A DNA stretch of 64,000 nucleotides from Myxococcales bacterium (GTDB lineage: Bacteria > Myxococcota_A > Polyangia > Nannocystales > Nannocystaceae): the NCBI GenBank assembly GCA_020633315.1, contig JACKDV010000002.1, forward strand, positions 124,001-188,000, in the 5' to 3' direction. The notes below the pieces were generated by a model. It was not told the DNA's origin. It saw nothing but the letters and a program-made list of their open reading frames with translations, and did no database searches. The stretch's first letter is position 1; each line of letters starts with the position of its first letter. The position numbers and the translations under genes are program-made. Shown here in pieces: positions 46,205 to 61,870 of the stretch.

Positions 46205-47821
46205 GTGGAGATGGGCTCGCCAGCGCAGCGCTTCGCCCCCCGGGGCCCCCCGGCCCGCGCGTGGCGGGTGGCCGGGGCGCTGGTGCTCGGGGGCCTGGTG
46301 GCCTGTGGCGAGCCCGAGGCCCCGCCCGGCTCCGGACCGAGCCCCACCGCCACCGCCGTGCTGCTGATCCTCTTCGGCGTGCTCGCGGCAGGCACCGTGG
46401 TGACCGCCGTGATCGCCCTGCTGCGGGCGGGCCGTCGCCCGCTGCTCGTCCTCGCGGTGGTGAGCTGGGTGCTGCTGCTGGTGCAGGTGATCGGCACCGT
46501 GGCCCTGGTGGCCTCGGCCCCGGGCAGCGCCGGCGCGCTGCCCCTCTACGCGCGCGCCGTGATCGGCATGTCGGTGGTCCCCGTCGCGGCCGCGGTGATG
46601 GTCACCTCCCTCGCCCTGGTCCACGACGTGGCCCAGCGTCCGCGGCGGTGGGTCACCCCGGTCGCCGTCGTGCTCGTGGGGGGCACCCACACCGCGCTGG
46701 TGATCGCCTTCGTGCTCGCCCACGATCCGGTGGCCGTGCTCTCGCAGGCGCCGATGGTCGACGTGCGCATCGGCCCCGAGCACGGCTGCGCCCTGCACCA
46801 GGACGGCCTGGTGACCTGCTGGGGCGCCAACGACGACGGGCAGCTCGGCGACGGCAGCCGCCGCGAGGTGGAGTGGCCCGTGGCGGTGTGGGGGCTGTAC
46901 GACGCGGTCGCGATCGCGGTGGGCAACGGCCACAGCTGCGCCCGCCGGCGGCAGGGCTCGCTGGTGTGCTGGGGTCGGGACCCGCGGACCGGCGCCATCT
47001 CACCGATGCCGCAGGAGATCGCCACCGGCGTGATCGGGGGCCCGTGGATCGCCGGCTCGCGGGTGTTCGCCGTGGATGGCAGCGGGCTGGCCGTCTCCGG
47101 CGTGGGCGAGCTCGAGCCCATCGTGCCGCTGCCGCCCATCGAGCAGATCGCGGCCGGGCTGCGGCACGTGTGCGCGCGGCTGGGCGACGGCGAGGTCTCG
47201 TGCTGGGGCGACGGCAAGCGCGGGCAGCTCGGCGGCCCGGTGACCTTCGGGCGTGAAACCCCGGTCGAGGAGAGCGACGAGGCGCGCCTCGATCTGAGCT
47301 CGCGGGTGATCGTGCCGGGGCTGAGTCGCTCGCAGCTCTTGGTCGCCGGCGACCACCACAGCTGCGCCCTGCGAGACGACGGCACCGTGGTCTGCTGGGG
47401 CACCCGGGACGAGGGCGAGCACGCCTGCCGCGACGGCTGCATGGCCCGCGGCGTGGGCGTGGTGGAGGGCCTGGGCGACGTGGCCTCGCTGACCGCGGGG
47501 GCGCAGCACACCTGTGCGCTGCAGGCCAGCGGCGCCGTGTTCTGCTGGGGCGACAACCGCTGGGGACAGCTCGGCGACGGCAGCCTGCGCTCTCGCGACG
47601 ACCTGGTGGAGGTCGCGCTCCCCGGGCCCGCCATCGGCGTGTTCGCGGGGCCCTTTGCCACCTGCGCCCTGCTGCCGCGCGCCGAGGTGTGGTGCTGGGG
47701 CGCGAGCCGCTACGGCAGCCTGGGCGTGGAGAGCCTCGAGACCTGCCGCGCCCGCAAGATCCTCCCCGCCAACGAGTGCTCCCCGCGGCCCCAGCCGCTG
47801 CGCTGGGCGAAGCACCCGTGA
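46205..47821 (+). CDS. RCC1-like repeat protein with lipoprotein signal and membrane helices
   Basis: A 538-residue product. GTG 46205 is chosen because GAGG at 46195-46198, overlapping the aminotransferase stop, lies six bases upstream; ATG 46211 is the alternative. The N-terminus has a lipobox LGGLVAC (Cys34) and then four hydrophobic segments (about 45-170). Residues about 180-538 contain repeated blades with the signature CAL..DG.V.CWG.N..GQLGDG, the RCC1-like beta-propeller found in bacterial surface proteins, each with a Cys pair (HGCALHQDGLVTCWG, HTCALQASGAVFCWG). A lipobox ahead of four transmembrane helices is unusual. Confidence 0.8.
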   Translation: MEMGSPAQRFAPRGPPARAWRVAGALVLGGLVACGEPEAPPGSGPSPTATAVLLILFGVLAAGTVVTAVIALLRAGRRPLLVLAVVSWVLLLVQVIGTVALVASAPGSAGALPLYARAVIGMSVVPVAAAVMVTSLALVHDVAQRPRRWVTPVAVVLVGGTHTALVIAFVLAHDPVAVLSQAPMVDVRIGPEHGCALHQDGLVTCWGANDDGQLGDGSRREVEWPVAVWGLYDAVAIAVGNGHSCARRRQGSLVCWGRDPRTGAISPMPQEIATGVIGGPWIAGSRVFAVDGSGLAVSGVGELEPIVPLPPIEQIAAGLRHVCARLGDGEVSCWGDGKRGQLGGPVTFGRETPVEESDEARLDLSSRVIVPGLSRSQLLVAGDHHSCALRDDGTVVCWGTRDEGEHACRDGCMARGVGVVEGLGDVASLTAGAQHTCALQASGAVFCWGDNRWGQLGDGSLRSRDDLVEVALPGPAIGVFAGPFATCALLPRAEVWCWGASRYGSLGVESLETCRARKILPANECSPRPQPLRWAKHP

Positions 47822-47856
47822 GCAACGCCGGCCGAGCGTGCTAAGAACGGCTCGTC

Positions 47857-48036
47857 ATGAAGCTGTGCTGTCCCGGCTGCGGCAAGGAGGCCGAGGTCCC
47901 CGACGACTACCGCTGGCGCCCGTTCTGCTCGCGCCGCTGCCAGCTCGCCGACCTCGGGGCCTGGCTCGACGAGGCCTACAAGTTCTCGCGACCGCTGCGA
48001 GCCGACGACCTCGAGGACGACGAGCACTTGATCTGA
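47857..48036 (+). CDS. yacG: YacG-type zinc-binding protein
   Basis: A 59-residue protein. Cys5, Cys8, Cys24 and Cys28 in CPGC and FCSRRC form the zinc site; the RWRPFCSRRCQLADLGAWL segment is diagnostic of YacG. In Escherichia coli YacG binds GyrB and inhibits DNA gyrase. The C-terminal acidic tail (DDLEDDEH) is also typical. ATG 47857 lies 36 bases after the RCC1 gene; no Shine-Dalgarno is evident, and a TAAGAA string at 47842-47847 may be a -10. Confidence 0.9.
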   Translation: MKLCCPGCGKEAEVPDDYRWRPFCSRRCQLADLGAWLDEAYKFSRPLRADDLEDDEHLI

Positions 48037-48094
48037 TCGCAGGGCTCGGTCCGAGTCGTCGTGCTCGCGCTCCATCCGAGCCCCGCCACGGCGG

Positions 48095-48109
48095 CGCTCC
48101 GTCGGAGCG
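48095..48109. terminator. Short hairpin between convergent yacG and ffh
   Basis: CGCTCC, loop GTC, GGAGCG: a perfect 6-bp stem in the 92-base gap between convergent genes. No T-tract; a weak terminator candidate. Confidence 0.3.
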
Positions 48110-48128
48110 TGGTCGCTCCGCCTCCCGG

Positions 48129-49892
48129 CTACTTGCGCCGGTTCTTGCGGCGGGCCTTCTTCTCCTTCTTGCGCTGATCCTTGCTCTTGGACTTGCCGCT
48201 GCCCGAGCCCGCCGCGGGCAGGCCGGGCATGCCGGGCATTCCGCCCATCCCCGGAGGCAGGCCGGGCATGCCGGGCATTCCGCCCATCCCCGGTGGCATG
48301 CCGGGCATGCCCCCCGGCATGCCACCGCCGCCCATCAGGGCCTGCAGCGCGTCGGGGTTCTTGGCCAGCTTGCGCATCGCCCCGAGCTGCTTCATCTGCT
48401 TGAAGCCGGGGATCTTCGAGAGCATGCCGCCGCCGCCCATCATGTCACCGAGCATGCCGAACATGTCGCGCATGGCGATGAAGCGGCTCACCAGCGCTCG
48501 TACGTCGTCGTCCTCGCGGCCAGCTCCCTGGGCCACGCGGTGCACTCGCGAGGCCACGAAGGCCTCGGGTCCCAGGTCGGCCATCTTGGTGGGGTCGCGG
48601 GGCTTCTTCTTCTTGTTCTTGTTGCGGGAGTAGCGGCTGCTCGCCCGGCCGTCGTCCTCCGCGAGGAACAGGTCGGGCTGGGCCCGCTCCTGGCGGGTCA
48701 TCGAGCGGATCATCGCCTCGATCTTGATGAGCTCGCGATCGTCGGTGGCCTGCTGCATCACGTCGTCGGGGATGCTGCCGCCGAACAAGCTGCCCAGCGG
48801 CATCTTGTCCATCAGATCCTTGAGGCTCCCCATCTTCTGGATCGCCTTGATCTGCCCCAGGAAGTCATCCATGGTGAAGCCGCCGCCGAGCATCTTGGCG
48901 GCGTCCTCGGCCGCCTGCTCCTCGTCGACGACCTCCTGGAAGTCCTGCATGAGGCCCACCAGGTCGCCCATGCCGAGGATGCGGCCGGCGAGGCCGTCGG
49001 GGCGGAACTCCTCGAGGCGATCGAGGGTCTCGCCCATGCCGAGGAACTTGATCGGCTTGCCGGTGGCGGCCTTGATCGACAGGGCCGCACCACCGCGGGC
49101 GTCACCGTCGAGCTTGGTGAGCACCACCCCCGAGATGTCGAGGCGCTCGTCGAAGGACTTGGCGGTGGTGACCGAGTCCTGACCGATCATCGCGTCGATG
49201 ACCAGGAAGGTGTTGGCGGGGTGCACCGCGGCCTTGATCCGGTCGAGCTCGACCATCAGGGCCTCGTCGATGGTGAGGCGGCCTGCGGTGTCGTAGAGGA
49301 CGTAGTCGAAGCCCTCGGCGCCGGCCTTGGCGTTGGCCGCCTTGGCGATCTCCACCGGATCGCCGCCCTCCTGGGCGAACACCGGGATCTCGAGCTGCTC
49401 GCCGATCACCTGGAGCTGCCGCACCGCGGCGGGGCGGTACACGTCGCAGGCCACCAGCAGCACCGTCTTGCCCTGCTTCTGCAGGTGGCGGGCGAGCTTG
49501 CCGGTGGAGGTGGTCTTGCCCGAGCCCTGCAGGCCCACCATCATGATGCCGGTGGTGCCCTTCTTGGCCTCGGCCAGCGAGGTGTCCACCGGGCCCATCA
49601 GCTCCACGAGCTCGTCGTGGCAGATGCGGACGAAGTGGTCCTCGGGCTTGACCCGCAGCTTCTTGTCGCCCGACTTGGCGACGAGCTGGACCGTCTCGCC
49701 GAGGGCCTTGTCCTTGACCGCCTGCAGGAACCTCTTGACGACGCGGAACTCGACGTCGGCCTCCAGCAGGCTCATCCGCACGTCCTTCAGGGCCGCGTCG
49801 ACGACGTCCTCGGTCAGCTCGCCGCGTCCCGTGAGGCGCTCGCGGGCGGCCCGAAACCCCTTGGAGATGGTCTCGAACATGGCAGGCGTCAT
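48129..49892 (-). CDS. ffh: Signal recognition particle protein Ffh with M-domain insertion
   Basis: A 587-residue SRP GTPase that binds 4.5S RNA and signal sequences. NG domain: MFETISKGFRAARERL, G1 GLQGSGKTTSTGKLA (near 114), DVYRPAAVRQLQ, DTAGRL, TKLDGDARGGA. M domain: begins near 330. Relative to standard Ffh, about 40 residues rich in Lys, Arg and Asp are inserted near 404-449, between the ERAQPDL helix and RVHRVAQGAG, the RNA-contacting region. The tail after about 520 is a Gly-Met-Pro repeat (GMPGMPG) and a Lys/Arg-rich end. ATG 49892 is preferred because AAGGGG lies four bases upstream; ATG 49880 also fits. Confidence 0.95.
   Translation of the reverse strand: MTPAMFETISKGFRAARERLTGRGELTEDVVDAALKDVRMSLLEADVEFRVVKRFLQAVKDKALGETVQLVAKSGDKKLRVKPEDHFVRICHDELVELMGPVDTSLAEAKKGTTGIMMVGLQGSGKTTSTGKLARHLQKQGKTVLLVACDVYRPAAVRQLQVIGEQLEIPVFAQEGGDPVEIAKAANAKAGAEGFDYVLYDTAGRLTIDEALMVELDRIKAAVHPANTFLVIDAMIGQDSVTTAKSFDERLDISGVVLTKLDGDARGGAALSIKAATGKPIKFLGMGETLDRLEEFRPDGLAGRILGMGDLVGLMQDFQEVVDEEQAAEDAAKMLGGGFTMDDFLGQIKAIQKMGSLKDLMDKMPLGSLFGGSIPDDVMQQATDDRELIKIEAMIRSMTRQERAQPDLFLAEDDGRASSRYSRNKNKKKKPRDPTKMADLGPEAFVASRVHRVAQGAGREDDDVRALVSRFIAMRDMFGMLGDMMGGGGMLSKIPGFKQMKQLGAMRKLAKNPDALQALMGGGGMPGGMPGMPPGMGGMPGMPGLPPGMGGMPGMPGLPAAGSGSGKSKSKDQRKKEKKARRKNRRK
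48217..48311 (-). repeat. 39-bp tandem repeat inside ffh (Gly-Met-Pro tail)
   Basis: Two near-identical 39-base units (48217-48255 and 48256-48294) and a partial third encode GMGGMPGMPGLPP-type repeats of the methionine-rich Ffh C-terminus. The DNA identity suggests a recent duplication and possible length variation between strains. Confidence 0.7.
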
Positions 49893-49974
49893 AGCACCCC
49901 TTCTCGGCGCCTTCCACGAGCCCGCCGCGCGGCGCTTGACGGCCGTGGGCGGGCCGTCGCCTCATGGGGCCGCG

Positions 49975-50868
49975 GTGACCGACCCTCGCCCCTCGACCCT
50001 CGTGCTCGGCCTCGGTGGCGCGGTCACGGCGATCTCGAGCGCGGCGCTGTTCATCCTGCTCGCCGAGCCCCTGCCCAGCAGCGTGATCGCGGCCGGCCGG
50101 GTGACGGTGACCGGCGTGGCCTTGCTGCTGCTGCTGGGGGCCCGGGCCCTGCGCTCCACCTGGACGGTGCTGCGTCGCCCGTCCAACGCGGTCCGGGTCG
50201 CGGTGGCCGCGGCCTTGCTGGCGCTGCACTTCGAGGCGTGGGTGGCCTCGCTCACGATGACCTCGGTGCCGCGCTCGGTCACCTTGGTGGCCACCCAGCC
50301 GTTGTTTGCCGGTCTGCTCGGGCGCCTGGTGGGTGATCGCGCGCCCTGGTCGCTGTACCTGGGGGCGGGGCTGGCCCTGGTGGGCACCTTGCTGATGGTG
50401 GGCGAGCCCACGGCCGCGATCGAGGCGGGCTTCAACCTCGGCGACGGCCTGGCCCTGCTCGCGGGCGCGGCCGCGGCCGGCTACCTGGTGGTGGGACGCA
50501 GCATCGGCCAGCAGGTGCCGCTGCGCCCCTACCTGGGCGCGGTGCACCTGGGGGCCGCGCTGCTGCTCGGGCTGGTGGTGCTGCTGACCGAGCCCGACCC
50601 CTGGCCGAGCGGGGCCGGGACCGACGAGCTGTGGGTGCTGCTCTACCTCGGGCTCGTGCCCGGGGTGATCGGCCACGGCCTCATCAACTGGGCCGTGCGA
50701 TCCGTGCCGGTGCACGTGGTCGCGCTGGCCGTCCTCTTCGAGCCGATCGGCGCCACGCTGCTCACCGTGCTCGTGCTCGGCCACGCGGTGGGCTGGGCCG
50801 AGGCCATGGGCGCCGGGGTGCTGCTGGCCGGGGTGGCGGTGGGCCTGCCTCGACGGCGAGCGGTGTAG
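49975..50868 (+). CDS. EamA/DMT-family transporter
   Basis: A 297-residue membrane protein with about ten hydrophobic helices in two EamA halves (about 5-130 and 145-290), each ending in the family-typical pattern (ATQPLFAGLLGRL near 103 and LFEPIGATLLTVLVLG near 254). The family exports or imports small metabolites; the substrate cannot be told. GTG 49975 is used because earlier in-frame starts add an unrelated charged lead. It is divergent from ffh, 82 bases apart, and convergent with the HEAT-repeat gene. Confidence 0.85.
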   Translation: MTDPRPSTLVLGLGGAVTAISSAALFILLAEPLPSSVIAAGRVTVTGVALLLLLGARALRSTWTVLRRPSNAVRVAVAAALLALHFEAWVASLTMTSVPRSVTLVATQPLFAGLLGRLVGDRAPWSLYLGAGLALVGTLLMVGEPTAAIEAGFNLGDGLALLAGAAAAGYLVVGRSIGQQVPLRPYLGAVHLGAALLLGLVVLLTEPDPWPSGAGTDELWVLLYLGLVPGVIGHGLINWAVRSVPVHVVALAVLFEPIGATLLTVLVLGHAVGWAEAMGAGVLLAGVAVGLPRRRAV

Positions 50869-50943
50869 CGAGCCGACGACGGGCTGCGGCGGGAAGCTCG
50901 GGCAACGAGCCCGGGCGGGGAGCGGCGGCCGAGGCCCGGGGCG

Positions 50944-55034
<4,091 letters not shown>

Positions 55035-55038
<4 letters not shown>

Positions 55039-55613
55039 GATTCCCTCACGACGTAGGTTCGAGCGAGGTGGTCATGCAACCCTCGCTTCTCGCGATCGAA
55101 GGCGACCCATAGCCAGCCCATGGCGCCCACCGCCAGGCCCAGCCCGTGTCCCAGCACGCGCAGCGCCGCCCACAGGGGGCGCGGCGGCTGGCCGTAGGGG
55201 TCGACGACCCGGAGCTTGAGCACGCGGTGACCCAGGGTCTGGCCGGTCAGCGACCAGAACAAGCCGAAGTAGAGCGCGCCCATCACCAGGGTGGGAGAGA
55301 TGCGGCGGAGCACCGCCGGCACCTCGAGCTCGAGCAAGCGCAGCAGGGCATCGAGGCCGCTGGCCTCGCGCAGCAGCGGGGGTGGATCGAGCCACGCCAG
55401 CAGCGCCAGGTTGAGCAGCCCCGCGGTCAGCAGCAGCACCGTGCCGTCGACCAGCCCCGCCGCCAGCCGTCGCCATAGCCCCGCCACCCGAATGGGACGC
55501 AGCGGGAGCGCGCACTCGGGGCAGGTGGGTACGTCGGCCTCCGCGATGGCGGGGTCGATGGCGGCATCGCACGCGGGGCAGACCGTGGGGCATGACGAGC
55601 GCCAAAGGCCCAT
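55035..55613 (-). CDS. RDD-family membrane protein with N-terminal zinc ribbon
   Basis: A 192-residue protein. Cys12/Cys15 (CPAC) and Cys31/Cys34 (CPEC) form a zinc ribbon; the RDD domain starts at GLWRRLAAGLVDGTVLLL (Arg and Asp of the family name) with helices near 50-68, 105-125 and 155-172, and ends with KRGLHDHLARTYVV. RDD proteins are membrane proteins, some linked to transport, most of unknown role. The TGA overlaps the GTG of the HEAT-repeat gene, so the two are coupled and may form a membrane-tethered complex (inference). Confidence 0.85.
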
Positions 55614-55621
55614 CACGCGGG

Positions 55622-55627
55622 AGCGTA
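55622..55627 (-). promoter_or_regulatory. Putative -10 box of the RDD/HEAT gene pair
   Basis: Minus-strand TACGCT, 8 bases before ATG 55613. The string TACGCTCCCGCG is nearly the same as the one before 17946. It overlaps the short gap after rsmE, so it would be an internal promoter of the atp-prmA-rsmE block. Confidence 0.35.
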
Positions 55628-55642
55628 TCACGCCCGGCGCCC

Positions 55643-56377
55643 TCACCCGGGGCCGCCGTCGAGAGCGCGCGCCGGCCCCTCGCAGGCCCCCCGAAGCCGC
55701 GCCAGCCCGGCTGCGACCGCGGTGGGGGTTCGCAGGACCCACGGCCCCAGGGCCAGCGGCCGCAGCCCGGCCTGCTCGGCCCGCTCCGCCTCCTCGGCCA
55801 TCAGCCCGCCCTCCGGGCCGACCAAGAGCCGCGCGCCCACGGCCGGATCCACGGCCACGGGGGTGGCGCGGTGGCGCAGCGCCACGCTGGCCACGAAGCC
55901 CGGGCGCGCTTCCGTGTCCCGCAGCGCGGCCTCCAGCGAGGCGGGGCGATGCACGGCGGGGGGTCGGGGTCGCCCGCACTGGCGCTGCGACGCCCGCAGG
56001 GTCTTGGTGATGCGCTCGGGCGAGGGCAGGCCCGTGGGGCTGTGCTCGCCCCGAACGAGGTGGATCGCCGTCGCGCCCAGCTCGCTGGCGAGGGTGAGCG
56101 CCTCGAGCGTGGCGCGAGGCTCGGGCACCAGCAGCAGCAGCTCGAGCGGCATCGCGTCCACCTCGGGCACCGGCTCGTCGAGCTCCACCACCGCGGCCTT
56201 GCCCTCGGCCTCCACGAGCCGAGCCCGCCACGCCGCGCTGTGGCCATCGAGCACCTCCACCCCCTCGCCCACCCGGATCCTCCGCACCCGCAGCAGGTAG
56301 CGCGACTCCTCCGGGTCCAGCCGCAGCCGCGCGCCGACCGACCAGCCTCCCGCGGCGTGGAAGACCCGCGGGCTCAT
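55643..56377 (-). CDS. rsmE: 16S rRNA (uracil(1498)-N3)-methyltransferase
   Basis: A 244-residue SPOUT-class enzyme that methylates U1498 of 16S rRNA. The PUA-like N-terminus contains RLRLDPEESRYLLRVRRIRVGE; the trefoil-knot part has LLVPEPRATLEALTLASELGA, ERITKTLRASQRQCGR and the cofactor loop LLVGPEGGLMAEEAERAEQAGL, then LRTPTAVAAGLA. The ATG overlaps the prmA stop (ATGA), the common prmA-rsmE pairing. Confidence 0.93.
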   Translation of the reverse strand: MSPRVFHAAGGWSVGARLRLDPEESRYLLRVRRIRVGEGVEVLDGHSAAWRARLVEAEGKAAVVELDEPVPEVDAMPLELLLLVPEPRATLEALTLASELGATAIHLVRGEHSPTGLPSPERITKTLRASQRQCGRPRPPAVHRPASLEAALRDTEARPGFVASVALRHRATPVAVDPAVGARLLVGPEGGLMAEEAERAEQAGLRPLALGPWVLRTPTAVAAGLARLRGACEGPARALDGGPG

Positions 56378-57318
56378 GGCACCCGCAGCTCGACGGCCTG
56401 CCACTCGCCCCGCACCTGCGCCGGGCTCGGGGGCCCGGCCGGCACGGCGATCAGCCCCTGCCGTCGGTAGGCCTCGAGCACCGCCGGTGCCTCCTCCACC
56501 AGGATCCCCGACAGCAGCAGCCGCCCGCCCGCGGCGACCCGAGCCCGCAGCTCGGGCGCGGCGGGGATCAGCACCTCGGGGCGGATGTTGGCCACCAGCA
56601 GCTCCACCGCGGGCTCGCCCACGTCGTCGATGGTGCCCTCGCTCACCGCGATGCGATCGCCGAGCCCGTTGAGCTCCACGTTCTCGCGCGTGGTCTCCAC
56701 CGCCTCGGGATCCAGGTCCACCGCCCGCAGCCGCGCCGCGGGGAACAGTCGCGCCGCGGCCAGGGCCAGGATCCCCGAGCCGCAGCCCAGGTCGAGCACC
56801 GTGGCGGGGGCCTGGCCCTCGGCCCACAGCGAGCACAGCCGGTCGAGGCACAGCCGCGTGCTCTCGTGCAGCCCGGTGCCGAACGCCCGGCCCGGATCGA
56901 TCACCACCTCGCGCGACGGATCGCCGGGCCGCCGCTCCACCCAGCTCGGGCGCAGCAGCAATGCGCCCTCGCCGAGCACCTGCGGCGGGTAGAACTGCTT
57001 CCACGATTCCCGCCAGTCGTCGTCGTGGTGCAGCTCCGCCGACAGCTCCACCGCCAGCCCCAGCGACGCGGCCAGCCCCGTGATGCGAGCCTGCACCGCC
57101 TCGAGCCCCGGCGGCGTGGTGTAGGCCCACAGCTCGGGGTGCGGCGCGCCCACCAGGGTGCCCGCGTCGCGGCGCTCCACGCCGCCCACCTCCGACGCCT
57201 CGGCGAGCAGCAGGCCCAGGGTGTCGAGGCGATCGATCACCTCGGCCTGCGGCACGTCCACCAGCCGCACCCGGACCGTGGCCCAGGGCAGGGGAGCGTC
57301 GCCAGAGGCCGGGCTCAT
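56374..57318 (-). CDS. prmA: Ribosomal protein L11 methyltransferase
   Basis: A 314-residue protein. The N-terminal L11-binding domain is followed by a linker with WKQFYPPQVLGEGALLLRPSW, then RAFGTGLHESTRLCLDRL (about 140-157), SAM motif I VLDLGCGSGILALAAARLF (about 172-190), and LLVANIRPEVLI (about 238-249), all diagnostic of PrmA. It trimethylates residues of L11. It starts 13 bases after the atpC stop, so it may be read from the ATP synthase operon. Confidence 0.92.
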   Translation of the reverse strand: MSPASGDAPLPWATVRVRLVDVPQAEVIDRLDTLGLLLAEASEVGGVERRDAGTLVGAPHPELWAYTTPPGLEAVQARITGLAASLGLAVELSAELHHDDDWRESWKQFYPPQVLGEGALLLRPSWVERRPGDPSREVVIDPGRAFGTGLHESTRLCLDRLCSLWAEGQAPATVLDLGCGSGILALAAARLFPAARLRAVDLDPEAVETTRENVELNGLGDRIAVSEGTIDDVGEPAVELLVANIRPEVLIPAAPELRARVAAGGRLLLSGILVEEAPAVLEAYRRQGLIAVPAGPPSPAQVRGEWQAVELRVP

Positions 57319-57331
57319 GCTCCGAGGGCTC

Positions 57332-57745
57332 TCAGCCCGCGCAGCGAATCTGGGCCTCGAGCCAGGCGCGTTGCTGGTCGAGGTCGCGGTAGGTGGCGGC
57401 GGTGATGGGCCCGCTGTACTTGGCCAGCTCGCCCTGCACCTCCTCGAGCTGCTCGCGCGCGGCCTCGGTCTCGATCTCACTCGGTGCCAGGGCGCGCTCG
57501 CACAGCAGCACCACCCGGCCCGACTCGGTCACCTCGAGGAAGCCCGCGCCCACGGCCAGGCGCACGGACTCGTTGTCCTTCTTGAAGCGGACCACGCCGG
57601 GCTTGACCGCGGTCACGAACGACACGTGCTCGGGCAGCACGCCGAGCTCACCGAGCAGGCCCGGGATCTCCACCCCGGGCACGTCGATGCCCTCGTACTT
57701 GGCCCCGCGGGGCGTCAAGATGTCGAGCTTCATCCGGTCGGCCAT
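57332..57745 (-). CDS. atpC: ATP synthase epsilon subunit
   Basis: A 137-residue F1 epsilon subunit. LDILTPRGAKYEGIDVPGVEIPGLLGELGVLPEHVSFVTAVKPGVV is the beta-sandwich N-terminal domain; a C-terminal helical pair (about 90-135) follows and could act in intrinsic inhibition. It is the last F1 gene, 52 bases after atpD. Confidence 0.93.
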   Translation of the reverse strand: MADRMKLDILTPRGAKYEGIDVPGVEIPGLLGELGVLPEHVSFVTAVKPGVVRFKKDNESVRLAVGAGFLEVTESGRVVLLCERALAPSEIETEAAREQLEEVQGELAKYSGPITAATYRDLDQQRAWLEAQIRCAG

Positions 57746-57797
57746 GGCTGCTGGTCCTGGTCCTGAGGGCTAGGGCTGGGTGCGCGAGGGCGTCGGC

Positions 57798-59372
<1,575 letters not shown>

Positions 59373-59406
59373 GGCAGTCACGCTTTCGGTGGAGCAAGGC
59401 GCGGCG

Positions 59407-60297
59407 TCAGCCCTTGAGGGCCTCGGCGCCGCCGATGATCTCCATGAGCTCGGTGGTGATGGCGGCCTGGCGCTCGCGGTTGTACTCGAGGGTCAGGTCG
59501 GCGATGAGGCCAGAGGCATTGTCGGTGGCGGCGTCCATCGCCACGCGCCGGGCGGCGATCTCCGCGGCCACCGAGTTGAACATCGCCTGCTGGAGCAGGG
59601 ACTCGACCGCGACCGGCACCAGGTGCTGGAGGATCGAGCTGCGCTCGGGCTCGAAGGTGGGCTCCTGGGTGGGAGCATCCTCGGACTCGCTCGCGGTCAG
59701 CGGCAGGATCTGGATGCGGCGGGGCTCCTGGTTGAGCACGCTGACGAAGTGGTTGTACTGGAGCAGCACCCGGTCGACGCGCTCGGCCTCGTCCTCGGAG
59801 AGGAACGCCTCGATCACCGCGGAGGCGACCGTCTTGCCGAGATCCACCACGGTCTTGTCCTCGGCCGCCGGGTACTCGCGGCCGCCGAAGTCCTCGCCGT
59901 AGTGCTTGAAGTAGGCCTGGGCCTTGCGCCCGATCGCCATCAGCACCACCTCGTGGCCCTCGGCGCGCTCCTGGTCGAGGTAGCGGGCCACGGCGCGGTT
60001 GATGTTGCTGTTGAAGCCGCCGCACAGGCCGCGGTCGGCGGTCATGGCGATCACCAGGGTGCGGCCGCCCTTGCGCTCCTCGAGCAGCGCGTGCGCGGCC
60101 TTGCGCTCGGCCGGGTCGATGCCGGCCACGAGGTGCTGCACCACCTCGTGCATCCGCTCGCCGTAGGGGCGAGCGGCCAGCAGGGCGTTCTGGGCCTTGC
60201 GCAGGCGTGCCGACGCGATCTGGCTCATCGCGGCGGTGATCTTCCGCGTGTTCTTGACCGACGCGATGCGCAGTCGAAGCTCTTTGAGGTTCGCCAT
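59407..60297 (-). CDS. atpG: ATP synthase gamma subunit
   Basis: A 296-residue rotor shaft subunit. The N-terminal helix LKELRLRIASVKNTRKITAAMSQIASARLRKAQ and the C-terminal helix with DNASGLIADLTLEYNRERQAAITTELMEIIGGAEAL are typical; ADRGLCGGFNSNINR lies near 90. It is placed between atpA and atpD as usual. Confidence 0.96.
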   Translation of the reverse strand: MANLKELRLRIASVKNTRKITAAMSQIASARLRKAQNALLAARPYGERMHEVVQHLVAGIDPAERKAAHALLEERKGGRTLVIAMTADRGLCGGFNSNINRAVARYLDQERAEGHEVVLMAIGRKAQAYFKHYGEDFGGREYPAAEDKTVVDLGKTVASAVIEAFLSEDEAERVDRVLLQYNHFVSVLNQEPRRIQILPLTASESEDAPTQEPTFEPERSSILQHLVPVAVESLLQQAMFNSVAAEIAARRVAMDAATDNASGLIADLTLEYNRERQAAITTELMEIIGGAEALKG

Positions 60298-60343
60298 CGG
60301 GTGCTCGTGGGAAGGGCGGGCCGCGGACGACCCGCCGCGGGGA

Positions 60344-61855
<1,512 letters not shown>

Positions 61856-61870
61856 GAGGTGTTCCTCGTA

